From assembly GCA_943737045.1 (NCBI GenBank), contig CALSFV010000285.1, positions 1 through 64,000 of the forward strand: a DNA stretch of 64,000 bases, given 5' to 3'. Origin of the DNA: Parapristionchus giblindavisi. Lineage: Eukaryota > Nematoda > Chromadorea > Rhabditida > Diplogasteridae. Each line of letters starts with the position of its first letter. Position 1 is the first letter of the stretch. Of the stretch, positions 14,201 to 26,200 are shown piece by piece. Both the position numbers and the translations under genes were made by a program. The notes beneath the pieces were generated by a model. It saw only the letters and a list, made by a program, of their open reading frames with translations, was not told the origin of the DNA and ran no database searches.

Positions 14201-17200
14201 GCAAAAATTGGACTGCACTTTTTTGTTTTAAAATTTTAAATAATTTTAGAATGTTTTGAGGAGGTAAAAAAATCAGTTTGCGATCGGATCTCCGGACCGT
14301 CGTATAGCCAGTTTTTGTTGTCTATTTCTACTTATAATTAATCGACACTAACATTGGTCCTAGGTCGCTCCATTTTTTTCTGGTGAAAATCGAGTTTTCA
14401 AATTTCGAAAACCCGCCACATCTGTGTTTCAAGGAACCAGCCCAAATGAATACCCATTTTGTGATGGGGGCCCATGGGGGTATCCATAAAAAAATTTTGG
14501 GCCAAATCGGTGAGGTCGATGTCCGGGGTCACTGGCTCAACCCTCGAATTTTACTGAGCCGGTGTCTTAATCTCATTTACAGAAGTTTGATTCTCTACCA
14601 CTTTGTCTAATTCTCTCAACCGCTCATTAGGATCTTGCAAAAGCACATTTGGTACTGTATCTTCCTTGTACTTATTCACAGCTACATTATTCTCATGGTT
14701 ATTGCACATAATACTCTCGCCATTCATACAATGATCTCCATTAAATTCATACTCATGAAATAAGTGAAACAGTTCATTCATATCACAAACAACTCCTTTT
14801 TCTTCTGTTATTCCTCTTGTCACTACATTACCACTATTACCACTACTACCACCAAATGCACACAAATCATTCTTCCCAATTACAGGAAGATTATCAATCT
14901 TACTATTGCTACAATTCACGAAATTCTTCAAATGACCAATATTTTCATCACTCCTATTCGATAGTTTGACTTTTTGTTCAGTTCTACCGTATCGTCTTTG
15001 ATTACCGTAACCTTGATGACTTCTACGCTTCATTCCATAACCATAATAACCATGATACACCATAGATGGACATCCATTGGCAACATGACCTTTTCCACCA
15101 CAATTCGAACAAATATCGTTATGAAAATCATCACTCATATCTCTCACTCTAGGAAAACTTTGATCGATAATATTATTATTTAATCTACTGTTTCGAGTTA
15201 GATAGTCATTATCACGCCTACATACATTATCAACATAATACTTATCAACCCGTCTTCCATCATCCTTTGAATGATTTAGAATACCATTCACTCCGTACAC
15301 ATGTTCCTTATTATAACCAACGACATCATCTACCCGAGCATCATATGTTCCATCTAGTTTATCCTCAAACCAGCCTATTATCTCTCCATAATTCTCTCTC
15401 CTTTGTATAGTACTTGGCATAGTTTTCCAGATATCACTAGCTCTTCCTCTCAAGAATGATTCAAAACAAGAAATGCGTGAATGATCATCTAAATGTTTGA
15501 AACGCAAAGTAAATTGCCTCTTGAACATATCAAATCTCTCATCTTTATTGGCATGAAAATTATCCAAAGGCGGTAGCATAGATAGTCTCGCTTGTTCATT
15601 ATTCTTTCTCAATGCTGACTCCATTGCCTTCACAAACATATCCGCATTCGACATTTGTTTATAGTCGGTCTGTTGAAACATATCCTCCCTATCACACAAA
15701 AGAAATTTCAATCAATATCACCACACGATAACTAATCACAATACTTTACTATAGCACCTCAACTACTCAATACTTCAGTGCCTTAACACCTTAAGAGACC
15801 GGCTCGGTAAGACTCGAGCATGGTCCGGACATTCGCGAGGACTTTCGATCTGGCCCTCAATACTTTCATCATAGACACATACCGGGGGGAGACCGATGAA
15901 AGTTATAGTGAAAATGCCCTTAGGCTCAAACCCGGCTCACATATGTCGCATAAAATAAAAAAATTGAAAAATTCATAACTTTTCAATCGCGATAGCTAGG
16001 ACTTTTATTTCTTTTTATTGGTGAATAACATGTCATGCACTCTTACAAACACAGTTGAGCAGTAATATCATGTCGTTCTGGATATGTTTTTTCGTGTATG
16101 ATTTTCCGATTTTTCCTCTTCCATCCTCGTTGAAGAGAGACGGCAAGCATTGACATAGTACATATTGTAGCCCTGACACTTCTGTACATGATGGTCACAT
16201 TCCCTTGGAAATCCAACTTTTCTGAAGCATCGAGAATTGCAACTGAATGTGAGATATGTGTAATTTGTAAAAATCGAAAATTAAATTTCTTGTAAATCGC
16301 AAGAGTAGTAGGTAGCTTTATTATGTCATTTTACTTGTAGTGATGTGCCTACACAGAAAAAATATACTAGTAGACTCAGACTACATTTTTTAAAAATTTT
16401 AAAAATAATTATTTTATTTTTATTTTTTTCAACCCTGACATTGAGTCGACCGTCAAGGCAAGTTGATTCATAGGGCGGATGGTAGCTGATGCATGTCCGT
16501 TTGCGAAAACAACTGCCACGAAAAGAATCGTCGTTTCGCAGATCTAGAATTTATTTTTTTAATTATCAAACTTGAAAAAATACATGTTTCTTTCACATAA
16601 ATCGGTTGGAAGGTGGCGTATGGCAACCAAAGCTGTACCATTGTTATCAGTGGGAGTGAACTGTACTTGAATACCATAATCGTCAGGAATCGCGAACTGA
16701 TTTTTTTTCAGTCGACCCATGATTCTCAACCATGACCCGGGGTTCATGGTTGAGAATAGCTGAGGTCGAAAAATTCATGATGATCCCAGACCAAATACTA
16801 TTTGGCAATATATCAACAGTGAGACAACTTCTAGTTTTCTGGATACCGTAACCCAAACTACAGTAATTGTAAGGCACGCACTTGAATTTTCCGAGAATTT
16901 CACCACATTATTATAGGGTACGGTAACTAGATTACTGTATTTTGGGTTACGGTATCCAGAAAACTAGAAGTTGGCTCACTGTTGATATATTGCCAAATAG
17001 TATTTGGTCTGGGATCATCATGAATTTTTCGACCTCAGCTATTCTCAACCATGAACCCGGGGTCATGGTTGTGAATCATGGGTCGACTGAAAAAAAGTTA
17101 GTTCGTGATTCCTGACGGTTACGGTAGTGCAGTACAGTACACTCCTACTGATAACAATGGTACAGCTTTGGTTGCCATACGCCACCTTCCAACCGATTTA

Positions 17201-20200
17201 TGTGAAAGAAACATATAAATATTCAAGTTTGATAATTAAAAAAATAAATTCTAGATCTGCGAAACGACGATTCTTTTCGTGGCAGTTGTTTTCGCAAACG
17301 GACATGCATCAGCTACCATCCGCCCTATGAATCAACTTGCCTTGACGGTCGACTCAATGTCAGGGTTGAAAAAAATAAAAATAAAATAATTATTTTTAAA
17401 AATTTTTAAAAATTTAGTCTGAGTCTACTAGTATATTTTTTCTGTGTAGGCACATCACTACAAGTAAAATGACATAATAAAGCTACCTACTACTCTTGCG
17501 ATTTACAAGAAATTTAATTTTCGATTTTTACAAATTACACATATCTCACATTCAGTTGCAATTCTCGATGCTTCAGAAAAGTTGGATTTCCAAGGGAATG
17601 TGACCATCATGTACAGAAGTGTCAGGGCTACAATATGTACTATGTCAATGCTTGCCGTCTCTCTTCAACGAGGATGGAAGAGGAAAAATCGGAAAATCAT
17701 ACACGAAAAAACATATCCAGAACGACATGATATTACTGCTCAACTGTGTTTGTAAGAGTGCATGACATGTTATTCACCAATAAAAAGAAATAAAAGTCCT
17801 AGCTATCGCGATTGAAAAGTTATGAATTTTTCAATTTTTTATTTTATGCGACATATGTGAGCCGGGTTTGAGCCTAAGGGCATTTTCACTATAACTTTCA
17901 TCGGTCTCCCCCCGGTATGTGTCTATGATGAAAGTATTGAGGGCCAGATCGAAAGTCCTCGCGAATGTCCGGCAGAGGGTCAAAATGCTCGAGTCTTACC
18001 GAGCCGGTCTCTTAAGACCACAACACCTCCCCACCTCAACGTCTCAAAACCACCACACCACCACACCTTAACACCTCAAGGTCACAACTCAAGACCGTAG
18101 CACCTCAAGGCTACCTCCAGATCTCCACACCTCAGATCTCCACAACTCAAAATCTCCAACCACGTTAACCAAACGGGTACAGTATCAATCGTCCGGGATC
18201 ACCTAGCTGGTTAGGCTTAGATGCGTCGGAAACGAAAGTACTCACACACACCTCGATATCTCAGACCACGTTCACCAAACGGGTATAGTATCAATCGACC
18301 GGGATCACCTAGCTGGTTAGGCTCGATGCGTCGGTAACGAAAGTACTCACACACACCTCGATATCTCAGACCACGTTCACCAAACGGGTATAGTATCAAT
18401 CGACCGGGATCACCTAGCTGGTTAGGCTCGATGCGTCGGTAACGAAAGTACTCGCACACCACTCCGTGCTCAACAACTCCAACCACGTTCACCAAACGGG
18501 TACAATATCAATCGACCGGGATCAACTAGCTGGTTAGGCTAGATGCGTCGGTAACGATGATAGGTCCAATCGATCTCAATACAGTATCCTCTCCTCGGAT
18601 ACACTTCAATCCTGAATCAACTCAGAAGATAAGAAATCAAGAGTCTCAGTACTAACACACAAGGGTCGGTTCGGCCCCCATGTAAGGTTATACAATGGCC
18701 GGGTTCTTTAACTTGTGGTTAACGCACCAAGACTCAAGATCACAATCTAAGCTTTATCTCCAAATTCCACCACAATTAAATAATATTCGGTGGACAGACT
18801 TACGGGCGACGACTACAATCAAGAGGGCGAGGGGGCGAGAGAAGAACGGGGAGAGCAAGGAAGACCAAATGAAAGAGGCATAAAGCCTCTATTTATATGC
18901 AATACTAATTAGATTAAAATGATAAGAAAGACAAAGGAATTCTAAGACAGAAAAAGTACACTAACGTGAAAAATCATTCTAAGATAAGGGCAATGGGTTT
19001 AGGGGTCGAAGAGGGGAAAGGGGGATAGGGGAGGCGGTTAGCCTGGGGTATATGGAGATAGGGAGTATCCCTAACACTCATATATAGTGCATCGTACGTT
19101 GTGAGGAAGAATGAGAGGAAGATCAGAGATATAGATGGAGAAGAGAAGTGGCCCCAAACAGCTACCTTGTGGGACACCTGATAGAGCATAAAAGGGATCA
19201 GAGAGAGAATCACCCACAACAACAGCTTGAGAACGGTTGGATAGAAACGAACGAATCCAATTAAGAAGTGAACCCTGAATTCCCAGACGCGAGCATTTGT
19301 ATAAGAGTAGATCAATTGGAATTGAATCGAAAGCTTTTGAGAAATCGATGAACGCGACGGAAATAAATTGGCTTTTGTCGAGAGCAGGATACCAGTGAGA
19401 AAAAGATGAAAGTAAAGCAGAGTTGCAAGAGCGGAAAGGACGATAACCTTATCTATTGAATATTAAATAAATAAATAAATAACGTTTAATGTCGCCTAAA
19501 GAATAATACCTAATCGCCCTTGTCTACTAGTGGTAACACAAAATGAATTGTGAATTATCACAATTAAGAACTACGAATTATTACCAGCGAGAATTACCAC
19601 TATCGTAGCATCTCACTCAATATCAGACGTCGTGTGTCTTGAATAAGGGGATACTTTTTTACCTTACCGACTGTTTTCCCGATCAAAATCATTTAACAAT
19701 TAGTAGGTATGCATACCGTGATCCATCGATGTCGTCTTCGTCTTCGGTCTTCCTTCGTCTTCCCCTGATATCGATCGATACATCACGATGGGTACTGTAG
19801 TCTCGTCGGGAGACGAACCGCCGTGACCACCGGCCTGTAGATTTAACGATTTAACGATTGTTGATCTATTACATGCCTTAACAAAACAATGTCGTAGCAA
19901 CATTGCGGAGATTTACCTTAGTGGCCATGGTTATCCCACGGCCAAAAAATGCGGGTGGGTAACGTAGGTTGTTTTAACAAAAAAATGCGGGTGGGTACAC
20001 AAAATAGTTGAAAATAAAATCAGTTTGCAATAGTAGGCATAGTCCAGTCAGACTATTTAACACGGATCTCCAGTAAAAGTGTAGAAACGCCTGCCACTAT
20101 GAAAATTTTTTGTCTCCGATTTCGGTCAAAGTCGGTCAGTGTGTGTAGTTGGGGGCCATGAGAAGGCCTAGCCACTTGATTTGGCCAAAATTCCAAATTA

Positions 20201-23200
20201 TCGATTTTTTTGTGATCTACCCTGAAAATGATCATAACTCGTTTCATTTTCATAGTACAGCGAGCTGACAGGTGTCATTCGAACCGTATTATAATGCTCT
20301 CAAAAAAAGTGATTCATGACCCGTTCGCTGCAAAGTCGTCTTCAGGGCGAAAAACGCGAAAAACACATTTTTTGAAATACAATGTGACCTGTTCTCGAAA
20401 ATTTTCTCTTGAGTACACGCGTATTATTGCAGAAAATAAGTGTTCAGATGACGTACAAAGTCGGTATGTTGTTCATTTGCCGTATCTCTGTCCCCCCAAT
20501 ACCGTTTAATAGAGTACACGGGACTTAGTCATTTTTTTCCGCCTCAACAGTTTTTCGATCGTATCTGCCTTCAAAATGGTCCAATCTACTAATCGAAAAA
20601 AGGAAAATGATGCTCTCGAAAAGGTGAGTAAAAAGTTCTTCAACGATTGAATAGCTATGACAACCCATTTTCGAGTTATTTGAGGAAAATCACTACACTT
20701 TCTCTATTTTCATCGATTCCAATGAATGAACGGAAAGGAAATTATTCTTTGTACAGCTAAAAACTACCCAATCGACTTTATTTTATATTATACATGAAAA
20801 AAATATTATAAAAGCAAGCAATCAATATGCAATTATCAACATCACTGATCGAAAACGAGGGATGTAGACAAGTCAGGGGCCTCATTCGTGAACAAAGTGT
20901 TCATCTCGGTTTTCATCCAGTTGTAGATTGCATTGGAGGAGATAGTCAGATCATCCTCATGTACTTTCACTTCATCCTCAATTCCTCCTCCCTCCTCATC
21001 GTAGTCCTTCTCCCAGTTTTTGATGAAATCCATAGCCAGTGCCACATCTCTCTTGGCTCTTGTAGTGCTCAGCTTCTTCTCTGTCTCCTCCTTCTTTTTC
21101 GCTAGCAGAGTCCGAATGCAGTTCTTGATCTGATTGTGTGACATTCGGTTTGCGGGCATGATATCCGTTCTGGCCTTCATTCTCTTCTCGACTTCTTCTG
21201 CTCTCAGCTTGTTCCTGGCTGCGTAGAATTCCTCGAATTGATCGACCACCATCTGCTTGGCAACAGAGTGTTAAGGGGTCAGCCCAACCATACATTTTCA
21301 AACCCCAACAATGTCGCTATCTGACCAGTTTCAAAATTTGAAAAATCTGACCAGTTTTTCGAGAATGGTCAAGTTTCGCGCATGAGACGAGTTATGAGAG
21401 AAAGAAATATTTTATTTGTTATGAAAACATATAATAAAGATTGAACTTGAATGAGATTTGTTGTGAATTAATGTGATAAAGGTTGAAATTGATACGAGAA
21501 TTTTCATATGAAGGACTATTGAATTGAAAGAATATAAAAAATAAAATAAAAAGTAAAAGAGAAATGAATAGAGAAGGAGAAGAGGGAAGAGATGTAGAAG
21601 TGTTGTCAGATTACGGTAGGTAGAGTTAGGTCAGATTTGTGATTTGTTATTTGAATTTTTAATATCGTTTAATGTAAAAGTCTGTTTTACGTATGTTTCT
21701 TTGCGTCATGACGATCATTAAGAGAACTAGAAATGTTTAAAATATAAATTGGACACTAAAGTTAGTTATTCATTGAGTTTAGTGCCAAAACGCCCAATGG
21801 CCCAATGTACGACATTACCATAGTATTGTTGGACAATTGTTTGTAGGCAGTTAGTTCACTTATTTCGAATCCTTTTTTAAAAATTTTTTTTTCCAAAATG
21901 TGTAGAATTGCCTGAACTTTCACTTTATGTGCATTAAAAAAATAAATAAAAATGATTTGAGCTCATACGTTCATTTTAAACATCAAAACTGGTCAGATTA
22001 TGGTATTTGGGAAGATGTGAGAGCAACGAAATATTTTTTTTCCTACTTATTCGTGGTCATAATTAATTATAAAAACAAGAACTGCACTCGAAACTGCCTC
22101 CAAGTAGTCATTTCAGATTTAGAAAGGTAAACAAGTGGTCAGATCTTGTATTTGATAAGATGTGACATCCGTGAAATATTTTTTTCATGCTCTTTCGTGC
22201 TTATATTTAATAATGAAAACAAGAACTGCACTCGAAACTGCCTCCAAGTAGTCATTTCAGATTTAGAAAGGTAAACAAGTGGTCAGATCTTGTATTTGAT
22301 AAGATGTGACATCCGTGAAATATTTTTTTCCTACTTATTCGTGCTCATAATTAATGATAAAAACAAGAACTGTGCGTAAATGTGCCTCCAAGTAGTAATT
22401 TCAGATATTCAAATACTTGTGCTTCTGAGAATGTTGATAGGCACATTTATCAATGAATATCAAATTTTAGTGTTGAATTTACATTTTAAAAATCCATTAT
22501 TCTCTTAATGATCATATGTGAAGTAATGAAACAAACTGAAATCGGGGATGTGCCTACCAACATTCTCAAAAAATTGAATATAAGAAATTGCTTGTTGGAG
22601 GCATATTTACTCACATTCTTTTACTTTGATAATTATTTATGAGCACGTATAAGTAGAAAAATATATATTTCAATAACACATCTTTTCAAATGTCAGCTCT
22701 GATCAGTTTTGTGGCTTTAAATGACCGTATGAGTTCAAATAGTTTTTATTCTATTTTATTTTTTGTACTTGGAAATAAACTTCATCATCTTCTTCAACGA
22801 CAAGTAGAAGAATTATCGATCGACCGTTGGTGCACATTTCTCAATAACCAACTTTACTGTCCAATTTACAGTTCAAAAATTGATAGGCCTCTTATTGATC
22901 ATATTTGACGTAAAGAAGGATAAGTAAATCACAGTTTTAATGCTATTATCAGTAATTATCATTGTACAACTCTAGCAACTCTTCTAGCTTTCTTCCTTCT
23001 TCTCCCTTTTTACCTTTTATAGCACGGTGTGACACACCTACCGGAGAAAAGAGTGGGCGGAAGTTTAAACTTTTAGCGCATACCGTATACAGAAAACCAA
23101 AAGCGTAGTTCGTGATCACGAAGGCATTTCCGTATAAGAAAAAATACAGATTTGAAAAAATTTGCGCCATTCCTGAATCATGAAAAAGAACAATCTTACA

Positions 23201-26200
23201 GTAATTAGTAAGTATTGAAAAATCCTGATTAATGCCTGAATTCTGCAGGAATTGTTGTTGGGTCTCACAGCGAATAGAAAGAAAAAGCTAGAGCGCAGAC
23301 ATGTCAGACACTTTTTGTCTGCTAATTCTGTCGCCGATCGATTTCTCTTGTTGTGTCATACCGTGTATTTCGCAATTCTTTATATTCTTTCAATTCAATA
23401 GTCCTTCATATGCACGAACACAAACCTTTATTACAGCTCATGATAAATCTATATCACATCAGTTCACAATAAAACTATTTCAATTTTAATCTTTATCACA
23501 TTAATTAAAAAAAAATCAATTCTCTATTTCTTTCTCCACTTGTCTCGTCCCTTTCGTGCACTTGATCATCCTGGAAAAAAAACTACTGTAGGGGAAAACG
23601 AGCTTTCGTAAACCACCCTATTAAATAACATGCTAACAATAAGCTGCCGAAAAATACTCTGAGCATTAGTTTATTTGCCCTTATAATGCACATTTGCCTT
23701 ACGTGCCTACTACGGTGGCGAGAACCAGTCACTAGTCACTAATTATTATCTCTCTCCAACTAGTGCGCAATCTTTTCCACTCTCTCTGATACTCTTCTGT
23801 CCCCTGTGGCAGCCGTGCGTTGGGGTCACGGTTGAGTAGAAATATTACTCTTTTTCTACTCTTTGTTTTTTTTCTCGGCTCTAAGTAATCAAAATATGCA
23901 AATCTATATAATTTTGGAATCTACAAATCAAGGGCTATTCTACAAGCCTAAAATTGACTGCAAAAGGACAATTTTAAATTTCTTCAATTTTTCAAGTCAT
24001 GCATTGCAGTAAATATTTTATTAAAGTAATTCGAATAACAATGAAAAATAAAAAAAAAGAAAATATAAAAATATTGATAAAGGAAATAAATTATATTATC
24101 GTCCGATTCCGATCCGATTTGAAAGAATGCATACACGAAAAATTGAAAAAAAGTGTTCTTTGACAGTCAATTGCAGACTTGGTAAATAGCTCTTAGCTTG
24201 TAGATTTCAAACATATTCAGATTTACAAATTTCGAATACTTATAGCCGAGAAATCCCAAAAGGAGTAGAAAAAGAGTAGCTGAAAATAAGTCACTAATGT
24301 TGCGATGATCTCATCACTACTAACCGTCGCGCGAGAGGTCGTAAATGTGCCTTTCTCGGTTGTGTAGAGAGAGACTGTTACTAGGGCTAGTAAGTAGTGA
24401 CTGGTTCTCGCCACCCTAGTGCCTACGCCGTAACCTCCGCCGTAAGGACAGAGGAGGTTACGGCGTAGGCACGCAAGGCAAATGTAACGAATGGTAGGAC
24501 ACTGAGTGTCACTCATAGACTTATTCATACTGCAGCGGTATTACTTATTTATACCGTATTTAAAGTGCATGCATACTAATTCTTGTGCATCTATTAATAA
24601 TATTAATTTAACTATATAGTTTTCTTTCGTCTCATTTTGGACACCACTCCTTCGTACCATTCATTCAGAGATCAAAAGAAACCGAAATGCGACTCCCCTG
24701 AATTTTGCCAATCAAGGATATTTCGAAAAAAAAACAAAAAAAATTAAACAATATTTGCTCTTTCGAAAATATCAATGCGCTAAAGTTTACTATTGATATA
24801 TTGAAACGGAAGAATTGCAAATTTGTTTCGGGGAAGTATCTGCAAAAATTTATTTCGAGAAAGTATCGGAAAAGCGAAAAACTAAAAATGCACATCTCTG
24901 CTGCCAATAGGGCAAATATTGATAAGTGGTTTACCACAATTTGTTTGCTTATTCGTTCGGGTTTTGACCACTTTTCTATGTTTATGTCACTCCTATCTTG
25001 TCGTAAAAACGTTATCACGTTATTTACGTGAAAATAAGCGAAAAATAAGCGATTTTTGACAAATCTGACCAGTTTTAAAATTTTTGGTGAAATCTGACCA
25101 GTTGGCGGAGCCAAAAATTGTTGGTCTTAGCATAATGTATGAGCCCAACCCTCTATTATGTATATCTTCTCGTTGATCTTTAGAGGTGAAGGCTGCTCGT
25201 AGATATCTTCGATTAGATCAAATTGTTACCTTCATCTAAGTGTATGCTATTAGCTTGCTAATAGTAACTATCCTTGTGTATATCATCAGTGCGCTGGTGA
25301 TAACTATCTGTTTGTGTATGCTACTAGCTTGCTAGCGAGTAGTAACTATCTTGTGCATATTGCTTCGGCAATAACTAAACCGGAAAGCAACCCTTCCATT
25401 CTCTCTTTTCATTTGGTACGCCGAAGGCTCTGCCCAAATATCTATTTGGCTGTGCCCGAAAGCTATTAAATAACTGAAGGAACGAAGAGGTGAACTTTAC
25501 ACAGAGTCGTATGGGGCACTCTTCTTCCGAATGCGAAGTGCCCATCCTATGGGTCTCGGATGCTTCGGTGATTTCTCGTATTCCTTGAATGATTCCGACA
25601 GTGGGCCGATTCCGACTCCTTGCTGAACCTCCTCGAGTATTCTCTTGTACAGTCCAAGGGCGAAATCCATCATTGATACTCTAGTTTCTGCAACAATTTT
25701 TCCATAACTGGCATGAAATAGCCGACAAAATCGGTGTTGATGAGGTTTTCCTCGAATAACTCGAAAATGGGTTGGCATAGCTATTCGATCATGAAAGAAC
25801 TTTTTATTCGCCTTTCCGAGAGCATCATTTTGCTTTTTTAAGATAGTAGATTAGACCATTTTAAAGACAGATACGATCAAAAAACTGCTGAAAAGTTAAA
25901 AAAATGGCTGTCCCGTGTACTCTATTAAACGGTATTGGGGGGACAGAGATACGGCAAATGAACAACATACCGACTTTGTACGTCATCTGAAAACTTATTT
26001 TCTGCAATAATACGCGTGTACTCAAGAGAAAATTTTCGAGAACATGTCACATTTTTTTTTCAAAAAATGTGTTTTTCGCGTTTTTCGCCCTGAAGACGAC
26101 TTTGCAGCGAACGGGTCATGAAATACTTTTTTTGAGAGCATTATAATACGGTTCGAATGACATATGTCAGCTCGCTGTACGATGAAAATGAACCGAGTTA

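Larger units (their letters stand above)
11655..19076 (-). mobile_element. Gag-only LTR retrotransposon, nested in a LINE
   Basis: Two 396 bp LTRs (11655-12050 and 18681-19076) begin TGTTAGG and end CCTTACA on the minus strand and differ at only about two positions, so insertion was recent. The internal part has a primer-binding-site-like sequence next to the 5' LTR, a tandem-repeat leader, one gag-type reading frame and a polypurine tract at the 3' LTR. No protease, reverse transcriptase or RNase H is present; only a short tail like the end of a Ty3-type integrase frame remains. Two later TTAA insertions (12793-14570 and 15791-18015) account for 4.0 kb; without them it is about 3.4 kb. It would depend on another element for enzymes. 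It sits in the LINE of PIG-G intron 9. Confidence 0.9.

Noticed and set aside
13148..14204. Three related 74-86 codon frames (MPYLIEQKIPRR type)
   Set aside because: They come from repeated blocks in the arms of TTAA element A; open by chance in both orientations and with no domain.
18217..18495. 92-codon repetitive minus-strand frame
   Set aside because: Created by the 105 bp tandem units, whose period is a multiple of three; no start or family signal.
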